The notes under the pieces: generated by a model | Seen by the model: only the letters and a program-made list of their open reading frames with translations | Told to the model about the DNA's origin: nothing | The model's database searches: none | Program-made: the position numbers and the translations under genes | In this document: positions 11,468-24,585 of the stretch, piece by piece | How the letters are laid out: every line of letters starts with the position of its first letter | How positions within the stretch are numbered: the first letter of the stretch is position 1 | NCBI GenBank assembly: GCA_963969595.1 | Contig: OZ018410.1 | Coordinates: 44,435,413-44,499,412, forward strand | Direction: 5' to 3' | Origin: Neckera pumila | Taxonomy: Eukaryota; Streptophyta; Bryopsida; Hypnales; Neckeraceae | Length of the DNA stretch: 64,000 nt

Positions 11468-14104
11468 TTAGGCAAAGAGTCTCTGAAGTTTACGAATGAG
11501 CCTTATAACTGTCTCCTTTTCTGGAAGTGATGGAATGGCTCCTCTTTCAGTTGTAGTGATAGCTCCGCAAGCATTTGCAAATAGGAGAGCATCACGCAAT
11601 TTAACCTCCTCCTGTGACGTAATAATTGTATAGAATTATGTCAAAGTCTTAAAATTATCATCCTAATATAGCTAATATAATGCAAAAATAACATAGTGTA
11701 GCTAGTTTAAGCATCAATGGCCAGCAAATGCATTGAATTCAAAATTCATATCATATATTCTAATCAAAATTAAATTTTAGACAAATCTCAACAAAAAACT
11801 AACCATAAAACACAATAGATATGAAATGTGAAAAAAATTCTATATATATAAATATATCTTACTTCCATAATTGATGGACTTGTTGCAATTTGGCTCAAGA
11901 GGCCAGCACAAAATGCATCACCAGCCCCAGTGGTATCAACAACTTGAACCTTGATGCCTCCTACTTTTCCTTTAAATTTCTGCACTTCTCGACCTAAGAA
12001 GTCAGTAAAAAAACAAGGAATTAACGCAATAGTGTGAATGACATCAATCAATAGATATAGTCCTTCATAAAGATGACCACTAGATAGATTTAAATTTTGG
12101 TTGATTTGCAGAAAGGTAGAAATTGCCAAAACAAGTTTATAGTTAGATTTACTTGAAAAACCATTGAATTTTTTGAAGAAAAAATCTATAAGAAGAACAA
12201 ATCCATAATAATTTGCACATTGGGGACTAATTTGCATACTTGGGTATAATAACGACATCCCTCTCCACCCTCAGTAACCAGCATCAACTTGCATCGAGGA
12301 TGAAACATTATCATGTTGTTAGAGTCATCCTTGGGGTCGCCACCAGTAAGAAAAGACACCTCCTCATCACTAACCTTTAAAATACATCATTTTCAAAATC
12401 CAATTTATATTAATTTGAGTTTAATATCATCATTGAAGTCTTTTTGTCTCACATGCACTCTCAGATGATACAAATATAGTGCATAAAGTAAAACATGTCT
12501 AAAGCTTTGTCAAAAGTATCAATCCAAATTTTGATTAAAAGAAAAGTTCCACTAGCGTTTATCATAAGTCATGTGTTTTCTAATTATTCTCCATACCAAT
12601 GAAAATTCAAAATCACAAATTTACAAAAACAATGTTGATTTAGATCCTTAGCTCAATATTTGAGGATAAGAATAGATGATTCTAGCAAACTAAGATAATT
12701 ATATTTGCAATCTCCCAAAGCCAAATAAATTATATTAAAGATGAGCTTATGACTTTAATTCTCAAGATTAAAAAAATTGGAGATTTATGTCTTAAAACAA
12801 CAACTAGTTGTTAAATCATGTCACTCCATCAAATCAAAATAAAGTGTAAATAATGTTCGTATGAACAAACCTTAATGATATCGGCTTGGTCCCAAATAGA
12901 CTTGATGCCTTCTTTTGCGGATGTAGCTGAAGACCACAAGGGTAGTCTGAGATTTGGGTCATAGGATAGCAATGATCCTGCTTCTTTGGCAATACGCATT
13001 GCTTCTAAGTGTGTTGAGCGAGAAGGTTCTGTAATCAAGCTGATGGAGCCATAGTGCATGATTGATGACTGCAGATTGACATTAGAATCTTTCATCATTA
13101 ATTTTTAGGATCATTTAATGAAATAAAACTTAAGTCTATCAAAGCGAAATTGAAAATATCTATCAAAGTAACACAATCCTTAGCATTTATAACATGAAAT
13201 TCCCTAAATCCAATGGACTAATTGTAAAAAACAATACCTGTTTTAACAAATCAATGTCCAATTCATGAATTTGAAATAGCATGTCAGCACTAGGATTGCG
13301 GTAGAACATGAATTCCCGCTCCCCATCATCCCTCAATGTCACAAATGCAAGAGCAGTCCTTGCTTGCGAGTCAAATCGAATACCTTTTGTTTCCACCTTG
13401 TTTTCCTTTAACACATCACAAAGCATGTAACCAAATTCATCATCTCCAACCTACAAAACACCAATATCACAGAAGTGCTTCTTTTTGAGTATCTTCTTTG
13501 TAATATAATTTTGATTAGAGATTCTTTCTTGTTTATACTTTTTATACTTATTACACTTCCAAATATTCAATATTCTAAAGTCTACACTTAAGGAGCAATT
13601 GTGCTACAAAAAGCTTTGTCTTGTTCAAAGTGCAGCTATAAAGTTATGAGAGGCTTCTCACTTATTTTATAAACCTTTTTATGATATAGACGCATTGTAA
13701 ATGAGATTAATTTTATATTAGGCACTAGGTCTTGGCAACAAAATATTGAATATTAAACTTTTTGATCACTCTAATAATAGCTTGTGTTGATGCAATTGAC
13801 TTTTCCTTTTCTCTAAAGATAAAAAAGAGATTGAATGTTGCATTAGTTTTACCGAAATCCTATCCTAGTGAGCATTTAGAGACATTGTAAAGTCTATGAC
13901 AACCTTGCCAACAAATGCAGCATTGCCACCAAGCTTTGCTATTCCACAAGCAACATTTGCAGGTGCACCTCCTGGTGCTTTTTTAAATGCTGGAGCGTCA
14001 GCAAGCGAGAGGCCTCCAACCGTAGGCACAAAGTCAATGAGGAGCTCTCCAAAACACACCACCAATCCATTTTTGCACTTAACTGCAAGTAGAAAAAACC
14101 CCAT
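11468..14104 (-). CDS. FRK: Fructokinase (PfkB carbohydrate kinase family)
   Basis: Phosphorylates fructose to fructose-6-phosphate with ATP, feeding hexose from sucrose breakdown into metabolism. Six exons fit in phase: 14104-13904, 13450-13238, 13068-12871, 12374-12240, 11979-11863 and 11611-11468, giving 335 residues, the usual plant size. Landmarks: [12 protein letters not shown] near the N-terminus; [13 protein letters not shown] (PfkB signature 1); [51 protein letters not shown]; and [10 protein letters not shown] near residue 270 (signature 2 with the catalytic Asp). It ends in [16 protein letters not shown]. The last exon gives [14 protein letters not shown], typical of the family. 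The start is less sure: 'tttctacttgcag' just inside the proposed first exon (acceptor before 14082) is a good splice acceptor, so the true N-terminus might come from an upstream exon. No plastid transit peptide is evident with the start given, so I infer a cytosolic enzyme. Confidence 0.93.
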
Positions 14105-14398
14105 TGTTTTAGAGCATCATATTCAAGGTTGAATTTGCATATATAAGTCTAATAAGCTATTTATCATCTTGCAGATTTAGCCAAAATCTCATATGGGGAA
14201 TAATATGAAGAGTATTGAACAAGGAATTAAAACCTTTAATTTGAGGATTTATTTATGGCTTTGTATAAAATGTGTATTACTTTTAAATACTTGCTGATTT
14301 AATAAATGTTAAAGGTGGAGCAACATATCACTACCAAAATATGTTTTGTTACTAAATACTTCTCTTGTTATCATGCAAAGATAAAGATGAAAACTGCA

Positions 14399-14415
14399 CC
14401 CTAAACCCTAAACCC
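14399..14415 (+). promoter_or_regulatory. Telobox-like CCCTAAA tandem upstream of fructokinase
   Basis: Two and a half copies of the plant telomere unit (ccctaaaccctaaaccc) lie about 300 bp upstream of the fructokinase ATG. Short telobox motifs occur in plant promoters and 5' leaders. Whether this one acts is unknown; it is too short to be interstitial telomere. Confidence 0.35.
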
Positions 14416-17400
14416 ATATGGAAAACAAACTCTATATTAAAAAAGATGCCTTAATTGAAAGATAGTTGATAAGTGGACAACTACATTGTCAAAAATAAAA
14501 AATTTGTAGAAAATTATTCATGCTTATGTCGCATAGTTGTAGAGCCAACACAACTATCATAAATTCTTTATAACCCAAATCTTATTATATGGTAATGTTT
14601 CATTTATGGACCTATGCAAGGAAATCAGAGTAAAGATTCAAATATTATTGCAAAAATAACAAGAAATTGTATGATATTAGGAAGCACTCTCTCCGTTGAA
14701 ATGTAAAAAACACTTGCAAACAAGAAAAGATGCTCTAATTCTAAAGCTAATTATTTTTGTTACATTTTATTTACAACATTCTATTCAAAATATTGAATTC
14801 AAAGATTGAAAATATAATATTATCTCTTGTAATGTTGCATTTTCTCAACCAAGATCAATCAAAATTGTCAATTGATAGAATAAATAATAAGCTACCATCA
14901 ATGCTCCACTATCCCAATGTACAATCATACCTTCTAAAGATTGCAAAGTTTATCTTATCAACTAGAGACCAAATATGTAAAGTTTTCTAAAGTGCACTAC
15001 AATAGCTAAATCCTATCATTTTACTCCATCTCTAACAGTATCAACAAATATGTACAAAAGGGCCTAAAGAAGAATTTGAGCTACTAAATAGACTTCAAAT
15101 TAGTTGTTACAAAGTTGATTTCAAAACTTTCAAGTATTTACATTATATGAAGGATTTCAAACTTAAAAAGTGGTAATAAAGTAAATTTTAAATAGAAATG
15201 CACATTGTACAACTTTAGAAATGATTGAAGGAAGATGTTACTCACTTTTGGAAATAATATGAAAGACTGTGGGCAATGTAATACATTTTTCAACCCTCAA
15301 AGTAGAACAATTGTGAGTTACTGTACGTTTAGGTCTGATTTGGCAACTTGTTGTTGAAAAAATTTAATTTTCACATTTCGACAATTCAACAGCCTGTTTT
15401 TATTTTCCTAATTTTCTCTTATTTTTAGAATAGTTAAAAATTTCTCAAACTATCCCTTGAAATTTTTTCAGATCTTTTCTTGAAATTTTTTCAAATTTTC
15501 AAAAATAGTTGTAGAATTTTTAAAATTTCTGACACGATAGAAATTTTGCCTAGTTATTTATCAAATTGACTTGCACGTACGGTATGGGAACCAAAAATGA
15601 CTTGTATAAAGGTAGACAAGACAATGATGTAGTAAAAAACCTTGTAGAAGTGACCAAATGGAATTTTGATGCAAGAAGCTTATCAAAACATTGTCATGGC
15701 AAAAGATAGTAGATTGTCGGACATTACATGGATTGGAAAATATGCCACATGTGCATGCCGGTGAGCTCCCACCACTCCCGCCCCTCACCCGTCCCGCTTT
15801 CTTCTTCTCTCTCTCCAATTGTTTTTGTTTTTTTTCCTCTTCTTCTCCAAGCACCATCTCCCCACCCCCGCCCTTGAAGCACTTTGAGCACTTCGTTTTC
15901 CTACACTGACTAACCAATCGTGTGCAAACTTTGTTGCCGATTCACTCAGCTTCTCTCCTTGCCACTTGTCAAGAGAACCCCCAAATCTCCAATTCTTTGT
16001 CCAAAATGCACGTCGCTTCCGCATCCAATGTTGTGCTCTTCCTCCTTGATCAACAAATCATATTTTCCCTTCAACTCCTTTACTAAAACCCTAATGCGCC
16101 TTCTTCAAAAATGAAACAACAAAAAATTCCTTTGCAAGTTCTTGTTGATAAATTCTATTGATGCAATGTCAATAATAATCCTATTTGAGTCAACATCCAC
16201 AAAATGACCTAAACAGGAATTCCCCCTCAAAAAATGATAATGAAATTGATTACAAAAGATGCGATGAATATGTTGCTTTCGTTGTGGGGATTGGGAGCCT
16301 ATAGAGACACCAAAGGGGCTTTGATGAGAGAGAAGAAGAGCGAGATTCAAGAAGGTGTGATGAATGTCTGCGAAAGGAAATGAACTTAGTGCAATTTCAT
16401 AATGGGCACTCACACGGGGAAATCAATGCTTTAGATAGTTTGCTCTAAAAGCTTCCATGCTCTAAAAGCGATAATGATACATAGGTACATTTTGGGTTTC
16501 TTCAATGTACTAGTAATATACAATTCAAGAGGTGGTCGCTTTTAGTGACCACTACGTTGCAGCTTCAAAAATTTGTAACTAATTCCACAAAGGTCCAAAA
16601 AATTTGAAACGACTTGGGTTTGATGTCAATTCCATTTTTCTTCCTACAAAAATTTACTGAAAATTGTGTCAAGGAATTTAGCTTCCCCCAAAGGCAATCA
16701 GCTCTTAAATAGTCGCCTTAAGAGCAGACCATCAGTTGTGAACACTTCAGTGCTTGTAAGGCCTTTGCTAGTTTGCTCTCTACTGAACGCCCTTTCTGAT
16801 TTGCCCCCCCACCACCACTCAAGCTTGGCAGTGGCCTTTCAGTTGGCTTCTTTATGCTCACTTTATGCGCCTATGACTTGATAAGGTAGGAATATCATAA
16901 ACATGTATACCATAACAAATAAAGCATTTCACCTGTATAATATGGGAATTTGTTGAGAAATTCAGCTTAAAGTGTGCAAAAATAAGGATAAGGAAGAATG
17001 CCAAAAAAAAAAAGGAATTTTTCCTTCAAGAATGAATATTTTATTCAATATAAATGTGGAGTTTTCATTTGGACCCATTCCCATCTCATAGCTTCACCTA
17101 AAACAGCTACCTTTGGAACTTGTTCCTAATCACATGTGAGCCAATCAAAAATGAGCAAATCCATTTTTTTTCAAATCAACAATAGAGCTAGCTATTGTTT
17201 GGTTCATGACACCCTACTATGACATTGGAGGGATAGAGGGGGCATCTCTGTTTGTAATATTCCTATCGCAAGAACATTACATTCTTACATGGACCATCTT
17301 CTATAGAGTTTAGCCCTATGGGCCTATGACCACTGATTTCAGGCCTCAATGTGCATCATTCTATAGTGGAATGAAAAATGACTCAAGATATGAATGGAAA

Positions 17401-18134
17401 ATATTATATTTATTATTCAAAGACGAAAACATGTGTCTACTACAAGACGTAAAATTTTCAAATTCTTTTGGAAAAATTTGAAGTTACTATGATTTTCTTT
17501 TTAAATGAAGAAAATTCATATCAAATACAAAACATACTCAGAAAATCTAAAGTTTTCACCATGGATGTGCATTATAGTAGTTAATATCATGTTGGTAAAT
17601 CAAAGTTATCATATCATTAGAAAATTAGAAAATTAACAAACCAAAATTATAGGCCCAAAGTTCATATTGCTATAAAATATTTAAATTTATGAATTTCTCA
17701 AAACTTCTAATTGAAATAGAAATTGAATTTAATAAGCTTTATTTCATTAATTGAACTCAAATTCAAAAAAATATCATATTTGTGGCTAAAATTCACATCA
17801 AGAATAAATAGCAAGAAATGTCCAAAATACACTATAAGGGGGATTCATGGATTACGCATCTTCCCCTTAATAAAAATCAATTATATTATAATGAGGGAAT
17901 TATAAAATTACATAACATTCAATAGACTTTATTATTGTTGCCTTTGAGTCTTCTCCACAAAGTTCATCTAATAGTGTTACTGCTATTGATTACTACATTT
18001 TTTTATTGACTACTTTAATTATTGATCTTTATATTGATTTTCATTATTGATTTTTTATTGACAACTTTTTTTAAACCTCTCACCATTCTCATGCCTCTTG
18101 CCATATGCCCCCATAGCTACTAATGGGAGATAAA

Positions 18135-18160
18135 AATGATGTGGAATATTCCACATCATT
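18135..18160. repeat. Perfect 26 bp palindrome
   Basis: Two 13 bp arms (aatgatgtggaat followed by its exact complement) meet without spacer. It could be the closed core of a decayed foldback element or a binding site for a dimeric protein. No longer arms could be traced outward. Confidence 0.7.
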
Positions 18161-20649
18161 ATGTTGGAGGAAAGACAACAATGTTGTTTGCTATGAAATG
18201 TAACATAATCATTGGAAATGTACTCAGGCAACTTCCACAGAAAATATTAGACAAATTTATTTTTTTTGGTCCATTCTACATTTTCAAATGAATTCATCCA
18301 TTACACTTAGTGTCCACATTGTTCTAGGGCTAGTTTGTTAACCTCATACACACTTTCATTTTTATTTTCATTATGCTTTGCACAATGTATTCCATTCTCT
18401 CCTACTTTGCAACTAACTTGTAAGCACAGAAGGATCCTATTCTGACCATCCAAATACAAAATTGATTTCCACAATTTAAATTTGTGAATAATCTTTGTTT
18501 ATTTAAATTTTTTGGCCAACAACAAACTTAAATTGGGCCTCATTTCCAATCCTCTGAGGTCATATAATTGTAATCATTATAAATACCAAAATATATGATA
18601 TAGAATCAAGAGTTAATTCTTAATTAAAGGACTAAAGATTGAATCTACTTTGGATTTTTGAGAACTTGAGCATGTTCTACTGAGTACTGACTTCATAATT
18701 TGGAGTGTTTGCATGAGAATTTTAGAATGGATGTTTATTGTCCGAATAGTCATGTAAAGCTTTGTTTCACCACATTCCAATAAATATAGCAGAAATTGTA
18801 AGTTTTTTTTCTTTTTATCTCAATGTCAAAGTGGGCAACTAAAAGTATATTCTAAAAAAACATTAATCAATATCCTAAAAAACATTTTAACCTTTCAATT
18901 TTGATTCCTATTCAAAAATATTTTAACCTCTCAATATTGAATAATGATGTGAAAGTTATGAGAAGTTATATTTTGTGGATAACAAAGGTAGAAAAATCAT
19001 ATAATGTTGTTTTTTGAACTCAATTTTGAAAATTTCCAAATAAAAAAAAGAAAGAATGAAAAGATACCTATTGTTTACCGGGAGACTTTTATTGTTGGAA
19101 TTAATCATTCTCAATTCCTAGTAAAAAAGTTATTAGCAATTGTGTTCTTTTATTAAACCAATACTAACTTCTACCTTACAGATTTTTTAAAGATGAGTAT
19201 GAAAGTCTTTTTGATTAAATTTTTTGACATACAATTTCAACTAGCTAATTTCCAATATATTGGCTAAGCCATACAAATTCTAAGCATATTTGTGTTTTCT
19301 AAAAATATTAAAAGATAAAACTTTACCTTTAGGAAGGGCTATTAAGAAAAACTATTTCTTGAAGTTTAGGCCACATTAAACTTGCAATGAGTGGGAATTT
19401 TTAACCTAAAATCTTTGGAAAATGTACTTGAAGAACTTAACCTAAGGATCCTGCAATGGAATTCATTAGAAACTAAATGTAGATGAAGATTGTAGCCCTG
19501 CTTTAGATACAAGTATTTTGAAGTACTTTTTGGCCAAAAAAATGACACAATATTTTAGGACATTAATACATTTTATTTTTATTTTTAAAAAGAATGATTT
19601 AGGTATATTTTCAAAGAGTGGCACTAGAATTAGGAATTGAGCAAGGCCTTTCTAAGTCAAAGTTGAAATGATTGACCATCTGAAACCGTGTACTAATTTT
19701 ATTGTCCTCCAATTAAAGTGTGCAAGAATATCTATTGCTTTTGGGGATGTTTGAGGATACACTTTTGAGGCCATGTGTTTGTTTCTAGAGATGCTTTTAT
19801 TGCGGACAAAACATACAAAAATAGTTAGTCCGTATTCAACATTAATCCTCAAATGCCTTGATCCTTTATAAAAATTTTGCACATTTTTTCTTATATCTTT
19901 GTATAAAAATATCAATTATCCCAATTTCATGAAAATGGTCAATAAAAAAAGTTGTCTTTTCAACATTCAAATATTACATTGGATGAATGAAAAGTTAGTT
20001 GGACTAAACAGTATTTGCAAGCCCTCCATTCATTGTTAAAAAAATGGACATCAAAGCGCTTAAGGGGTTAACATAAACACATAAGATTGTTGTGTTAGCA
20101 ATCATTGGGCAATATAAATTTCCAACTTTGCTAACCCTAATTTTTAGTATTATATTGATACAATACAAATATTATGTAATACATTATAAAAACACTTATA
20201 TTTTTGAATAATAGTATAAATATTTCTATTGGTGCCCCTTTTTATTAAATATTCTAAAACTACTCTTTAGTATTATAAAGAATACTATGGTAAGTATTGA
20301 ATAAAAAAATTTACCATACTTGTCAAATTTTCAATTGTCTATTGTGACATTTATGAATAAACTACCTATAACATTTGAGAAAGATACTGTAATATTATAT
20401 TGATAGTGTATATATATTATATTATATATATTAATATATCAATCTTTTAGATGCACAACTGCTACAATCTACCAATTAAATAATTGGCAATCACAACGTA
20501 CTTATGAAATTTATTTTATACCAGTTGATACTTATATTCTTTTAGAAGTTGTTGTCATTGCAATCAATATGGGATATCAACACCATACATGTGTTTGTAT
20601 ACACATACTATATATTTGCATGTATTTGTATATCATACACCATGTATCT

Positions 20650-20694
20650 ATATATTCTCTCTCTCTCTATATATAGAGAGAGAAAGAGAATATA
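20650..20694. repeat. Palindromic CT/AG microsatellite
   Basis: A (CT)n run, a short TATATATA centre and a (AG)n run form near-perfect inverted arms of about 22 bp, bounded by 'atatt' and 'aatat'. It is probably a microsatellite that grew around an AT palindrome. Confidence 0.7.
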
Positions 20695-21033
20695 TCGTAC
20701 TCCATGTTTGAGATCAACGACAAGGATTCAATCAAAATTATTTTTTGTGCAATTTAAATCGATAACATAGGAACCAAAGATGCTAGTATGTGAGCTTGTA
20801 AACGTGAGAGCATGTGATCCTGTGAGCTTCCATTTTTTTTTTTAAATTTAGGATTTGTAAATTTGTTGGAGACCTGTGACCGTGGAATTATATGAAAGAA
20901 TCTACAGTTTGAATGAACAATAAACGAATATGCCACTATGTGATTTTGTACCATAAAATTGATCTATAGGCCTTCACGTAAATTTAAAGGATGAAAATGG
21001 TCTATCTACTTTATTTTATTTTTATAACTATGC

Positions 21034-21845
21034 TTAAACCTCTAAAGTCTATGACTATGTTTTCACTGAAAACACTCTCAAATTGTCATTTTTAGTACAA
21101 GTACCAAATTTTTGAAAAAACACACTTTTTTGACACATATAACTGTAGGATCTTACAATAAACTAGTTTTAGAAGATGTAGAAAAATTTCAGAAATTTCC
21201 ACCATGCGGATTGGAAGATATTAGCATTTGAATTGGCAAAAATCCTTTTTTTGTCCCTGCGAAAAACAAGGCAGCTGCACTTCACAAGGTCACATTTGTA
21301 TGAAAAAATGTCCAAAATGGTGGTGCATCTTTGAGTTCTTTTTCCTAAACAAGTTGGCTAAGTGCTTAATGGTTTTAATGGTTTTAATGTTGTAATAAAC
21401 AACTTACATCCTATGAATTTATTTTACTCAAAAAATATTAAAAATTGAGTTAAATAAACAACTTCAAAGTTTATTTTAGAGTAGAAAATCCGTAACTGCC
21501 CGCAAACTAAAAACTCTCATAAATTTTGACTCATTGGTCAAAATGGAATGCTTCAAAGCTTTCCACATATATATAACTTTAGAAACCAATTTTGAATTTT
21601 TATTTTTGAAAAAAGTGATTTTTAAAGATCTACCTGAATTGCCCAATTACAAAAAAAGGAACATACATGGCCATAAATTTTTACTCCTATTTCCAAATGT
21701 CATGAAATTTTGTGCATATGAAAGATATTCCTTGCACCCACCTTCTATTAAAGTTTTAGCTTAAAATATAGAAATCTCTAGTCACATGTAGCTGCCCAAA
21801 ATTTCTATACAACAAAAAAATGTATGCCGGTCCTTTAGGGGTTAA
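21034..21845 (+). mobile_element. Copy 2 of the TTAACCCCTAAA-ended repeat family, 812 bp
   Basis: It begins TTAAACCTCTAAAG and ends CTTTAGGGGTTAA, an imperfect inverted repeat. The interior shares with copy 3 (opposite strand) the words 'cttcacaaggtcacatttg' and 'gcagctgc', the 'ctgtaggatctta' region, and the 'gtaactgcccgcaaac' region. No transposase frame. No clear target duplication. Confidence 0.65.
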
Positions 21846-22264
21846 AATTTTAAAAAATATCTTGAACATGTAACACTTAAAATAAACATAGTTGTTATAT
21901 ATTATACATCAACTAAATGTGTTAATCCTGTATGACCTAACAACTATTTTTCTAGTTGATAGCTTTCTTTTTTGGAACTATCTATTTTTAAACTTTATTT
22001 ATTGATTAATAAAAAACACTTAAAAAAAAACACTTAATTAATCCAATGGTAGTAGTTTCAGTGAATTCCAAATTAAATTCAGCTTCCTAGAATTTCATAT
22101 AGTTTAGTGGTAGAGTGTGATTCAAGGCTCATAATGTATTGTTCAATTTAGGCACAAGGTAAAGTTTTAGGGCAACAAATGGGATTGATGCTACATCATA
22201 CATAAACAAATTCAATTTGAAAAATAAGACAATAGGAATCAAATATCAAATCATGAAAATAAAC

Positions 22265-24585
22265 TTATATATTGTTTGACTCAGATGCACTGAGTTCAAA
22301 ATAAGAACATACTCTAGGATCATAAGATCTACGAGGTGATACAAAAATTGAAGATGAATTAGATGAAGCATTAGCATAAGCTAATGCTAAATCTTCAGCA
22401 TAAACAGGGAGCCCATAAAGACTAAGAAAGTGACTTGTACAAAATCCAAGGTGTCGATAAAAAGGCAAGATTTGCCTTAGTGATGGAGTCATCCAACTGC
22501 AAACAATAAACCATATATCAAAATTGTAGTAACAAATTAAAATACAAGGTGTAGAATTTATAATTGGAGATGTTGAAAAGGAAAACATAAGTAGAACTTA
22601 CTTACATAAGTCAAATACTGCAACGTCTTCAATTGGAGAGTCATCATCAATGTCCATATCAAGGCATATGGTAGTAGAATCAAGAGTCTTGGAGATGGTT
22701 AGTACCTCATTAAAGAATTTGGCATTACTTTCTAAAATAAGGATATGACAATTAGAAGAATGAGCCACTTTAATAGAAGAATCTGAATGAATTGAAATAC
22801 AATACAATGCAAGAATTATAAAACATCAAATTGAAGAATAGAAAAAAAAATCAAACAAAAAATAGAGAAAGAAATAAGTCAATATTGTAGGATTACAATA
22901 CTTGTAGAGGCAATCATGTCTATTACAATGCCACCTACAGGACTCAAGTCATGAATAAAAAGCTTCATTAGAACCTCAGACTTTTCCTTTGCACCCCTCT
23001 ATGGTTTGCCATCTTCTTTTCTACAAAATTGTAGAAAAGAGTTGTTGTAGTAATAGAGTTGAAGAGGGTGTCGTCGTCTGTGGTTAAATCAACTTTGGAA
23101 ATTGAGAGATCATTGGTAATCACAAGCTCTTGAGGATGTTTTGTAATGGGGAAAACAAATGATCAAACCAAAAATAAAATCTTGTCTGAACTTCATAGCC
23201 TAGAAATGAAAATCAAATTAAAATTAGAAAGTGCACATAAAATCAAAGGAAATGCAATAAAATTTGAATTGATAATATAAATGAAAGCTTGGAATTACTA
23301 ATTATATTACTAATTGGATTCATAGGATTAGCCAAGTGCAAGCAGTTAACCCCTAAAGTCCTAAACACCATTTTTTGGCATTATAGATATTTTGGGCAGC
23401 TCACTACGAATGGAATTTCTATTATTTTTCTTTGAATTTTTCACACAACATGGGGTCAAGGAGTATCTTTAAGGCCCAACAATTTTTATAACTTTTTATT
23501 ATATGGTTAAAAAGTTTTTGCATGATATGTGGGTTTTTTGCGAGGGCGGGCAGTTCGGGCAGGTCTGAAAAAATCACTTTTAAAAAAAATAAAAATTTGA
23601 AGTTGGGTCTCTAGATTTATATACGCTTGGAAAGCTTTGAATCCTTCCATTTCAACCAATGAGTCAAATGTTATGAGGAGCTTTAGTTGAAGGTAGTTTG
23701 CGGGTAGTTATAAAATCTCTCCTCTAAAATAAACTTTGAAGTCCTCCATTTAATTCAATTTTCAATATTTTTGAAAAAAAATAAAAACATTGTGTATATA
23801 TTGTTTATGACAACATTACAACCATTGGAATCGGCATTTTTCAATTCTATAATTAAATTCTTAACAATTTAGTGTTTTGAATCATTCTCCACTTCTTTCT
23901 ACTTACTATTTTTTTCCTATATGTTGTGTAATCCCAAATGATTTGAAAATTTTCAAGCACGTAGCCAACTTGCCTTGAGAGATGAATATAAATAGGCAAA
24001 ACCATTTTGGACTTTTTTTCATACAAATGTGACCTTGTGAAGTGCAGCTGCCCGATTTTTTGCAGGGTCCAAAAAAGGGTTTTTGTCACTTCAAATGCTA
24101 ATATCTTGTAATCTACATGGTGGAAATTTCTTAGATTTTTTCCACATCTTTTCAAACCAGTGTACTACAAGATCCTACGGTTATATGTGTTCAAAAATGT
24201 TTTTTTTTTAAAATCTGGGACTTGTATTAGAAATGGCAGTTTTAGAGCCGTTTTGGTGAAATTATAGTCAAAAACCTTTAGGGATTAGTGACAGTCCACT
24301 CATCCTTGACCTTCAACTTGTAATTCTTGAAGAATCTTGTCACTTTTCTCTTCACCGTCAAACTATTAGGATAAAACAGAAGGAATGCTCCATCATTATG
24401 AAGATAGGTGAGACAAAATTCCATCATAACATGGAGAAAACTTGGAATGTTCGCATTCCAATGGGGAATTTGAGATGGTGAATTTGAAACCCCTAGAACT
24501 AGAAAACCATCTGGGTAATCCGCAATGATGAGGTCTTCATCATGTCTCTTTTGAATTTTGCCATAAAAATAAACTCCTTGCCTTC
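22265..24585 (-). pseudogene. Degenerate, intron-split DNA amino-methyltransferase-like gene (beta-class motif order)
   Basis: Read on the minus strand, an open block (about 24585-24290) gives YFYGKIQKRHDEDLIIADYP then DGFLVLGVSNSPSQIPHW and a helix-rich LTYLHNDGAFLLFYPNS. This matches a methyltransferase motif IV strand and the following region, but with ADYP where DPPY is usual. After a 0.94 kb inserted repeat, 23199-23003 gives a variable region with two apparent frame changes. Then KEKSEVLMKLFIHDLSPVGG and IVIDMIAST resemble motifs X and I (SPxGdxVLDPFxGxGT), with the glycines lost. The next exons are 22782-22602 and 22496-22265, ending in LPFYRHLGFCTSHFLSLYG, FVSPRRSYDPRVCSYFELS and a stop. 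Splices at 22902/22782 and 22602/22496 keep phase exactly, so this was a real spliced gene. Order IV-X-I is that of beta-class N6/N4 DNA methyltransferases. Methyl transfer looks lost. The N-terminus upstream of 24.6 kb was not found. Confidence 0.6.
23346..24287 (-). mobile_element. Copy 3 of the TTAACCCCTAAA-ended family, inserted in the methyltransferase-like gene
   Basis: The left end TTAACCCCTAAAGTCC and right end CCTTTAGGGATTA are inverted. It lies in the opposite orientation to copy 2 and shares its interior (cttgtgaagtgcagctgccc; ctacaagatcctacggtta; tagtttgcgggtagttataa). The methyltransferase-like frame runs into its right end: KVKDEWTV is followed by a stop read from the element. 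Coding similarity resumes only beyond the left end. It is either an insertion or an intron-resident copy. Confidence 0.65.

Larger units (their letters stand above)
14416..21033. other. Gene-poor AT-rich spacer
   Basis: No gene recognised. A less AT-rich patch at 15690-16440 contains a CT-rich run and open frames on both strands, but nothing that reads like a known domain. A perfect palindrome lies at 18135-18160 and a (CT)n/(AG)n palindrome at 20650-20694, both listed separately. The remainder is A/T-rich sequence with short unconvincing frames. Confidence 0.45.

Noticed and set aside
15561..16413. Several frames of 60-118 residues around a CT-rich patch
   Set aside because: Low-complexity Ser/Pro/Phe text and mutually overlapping frames on both strands; no recognisable protein.
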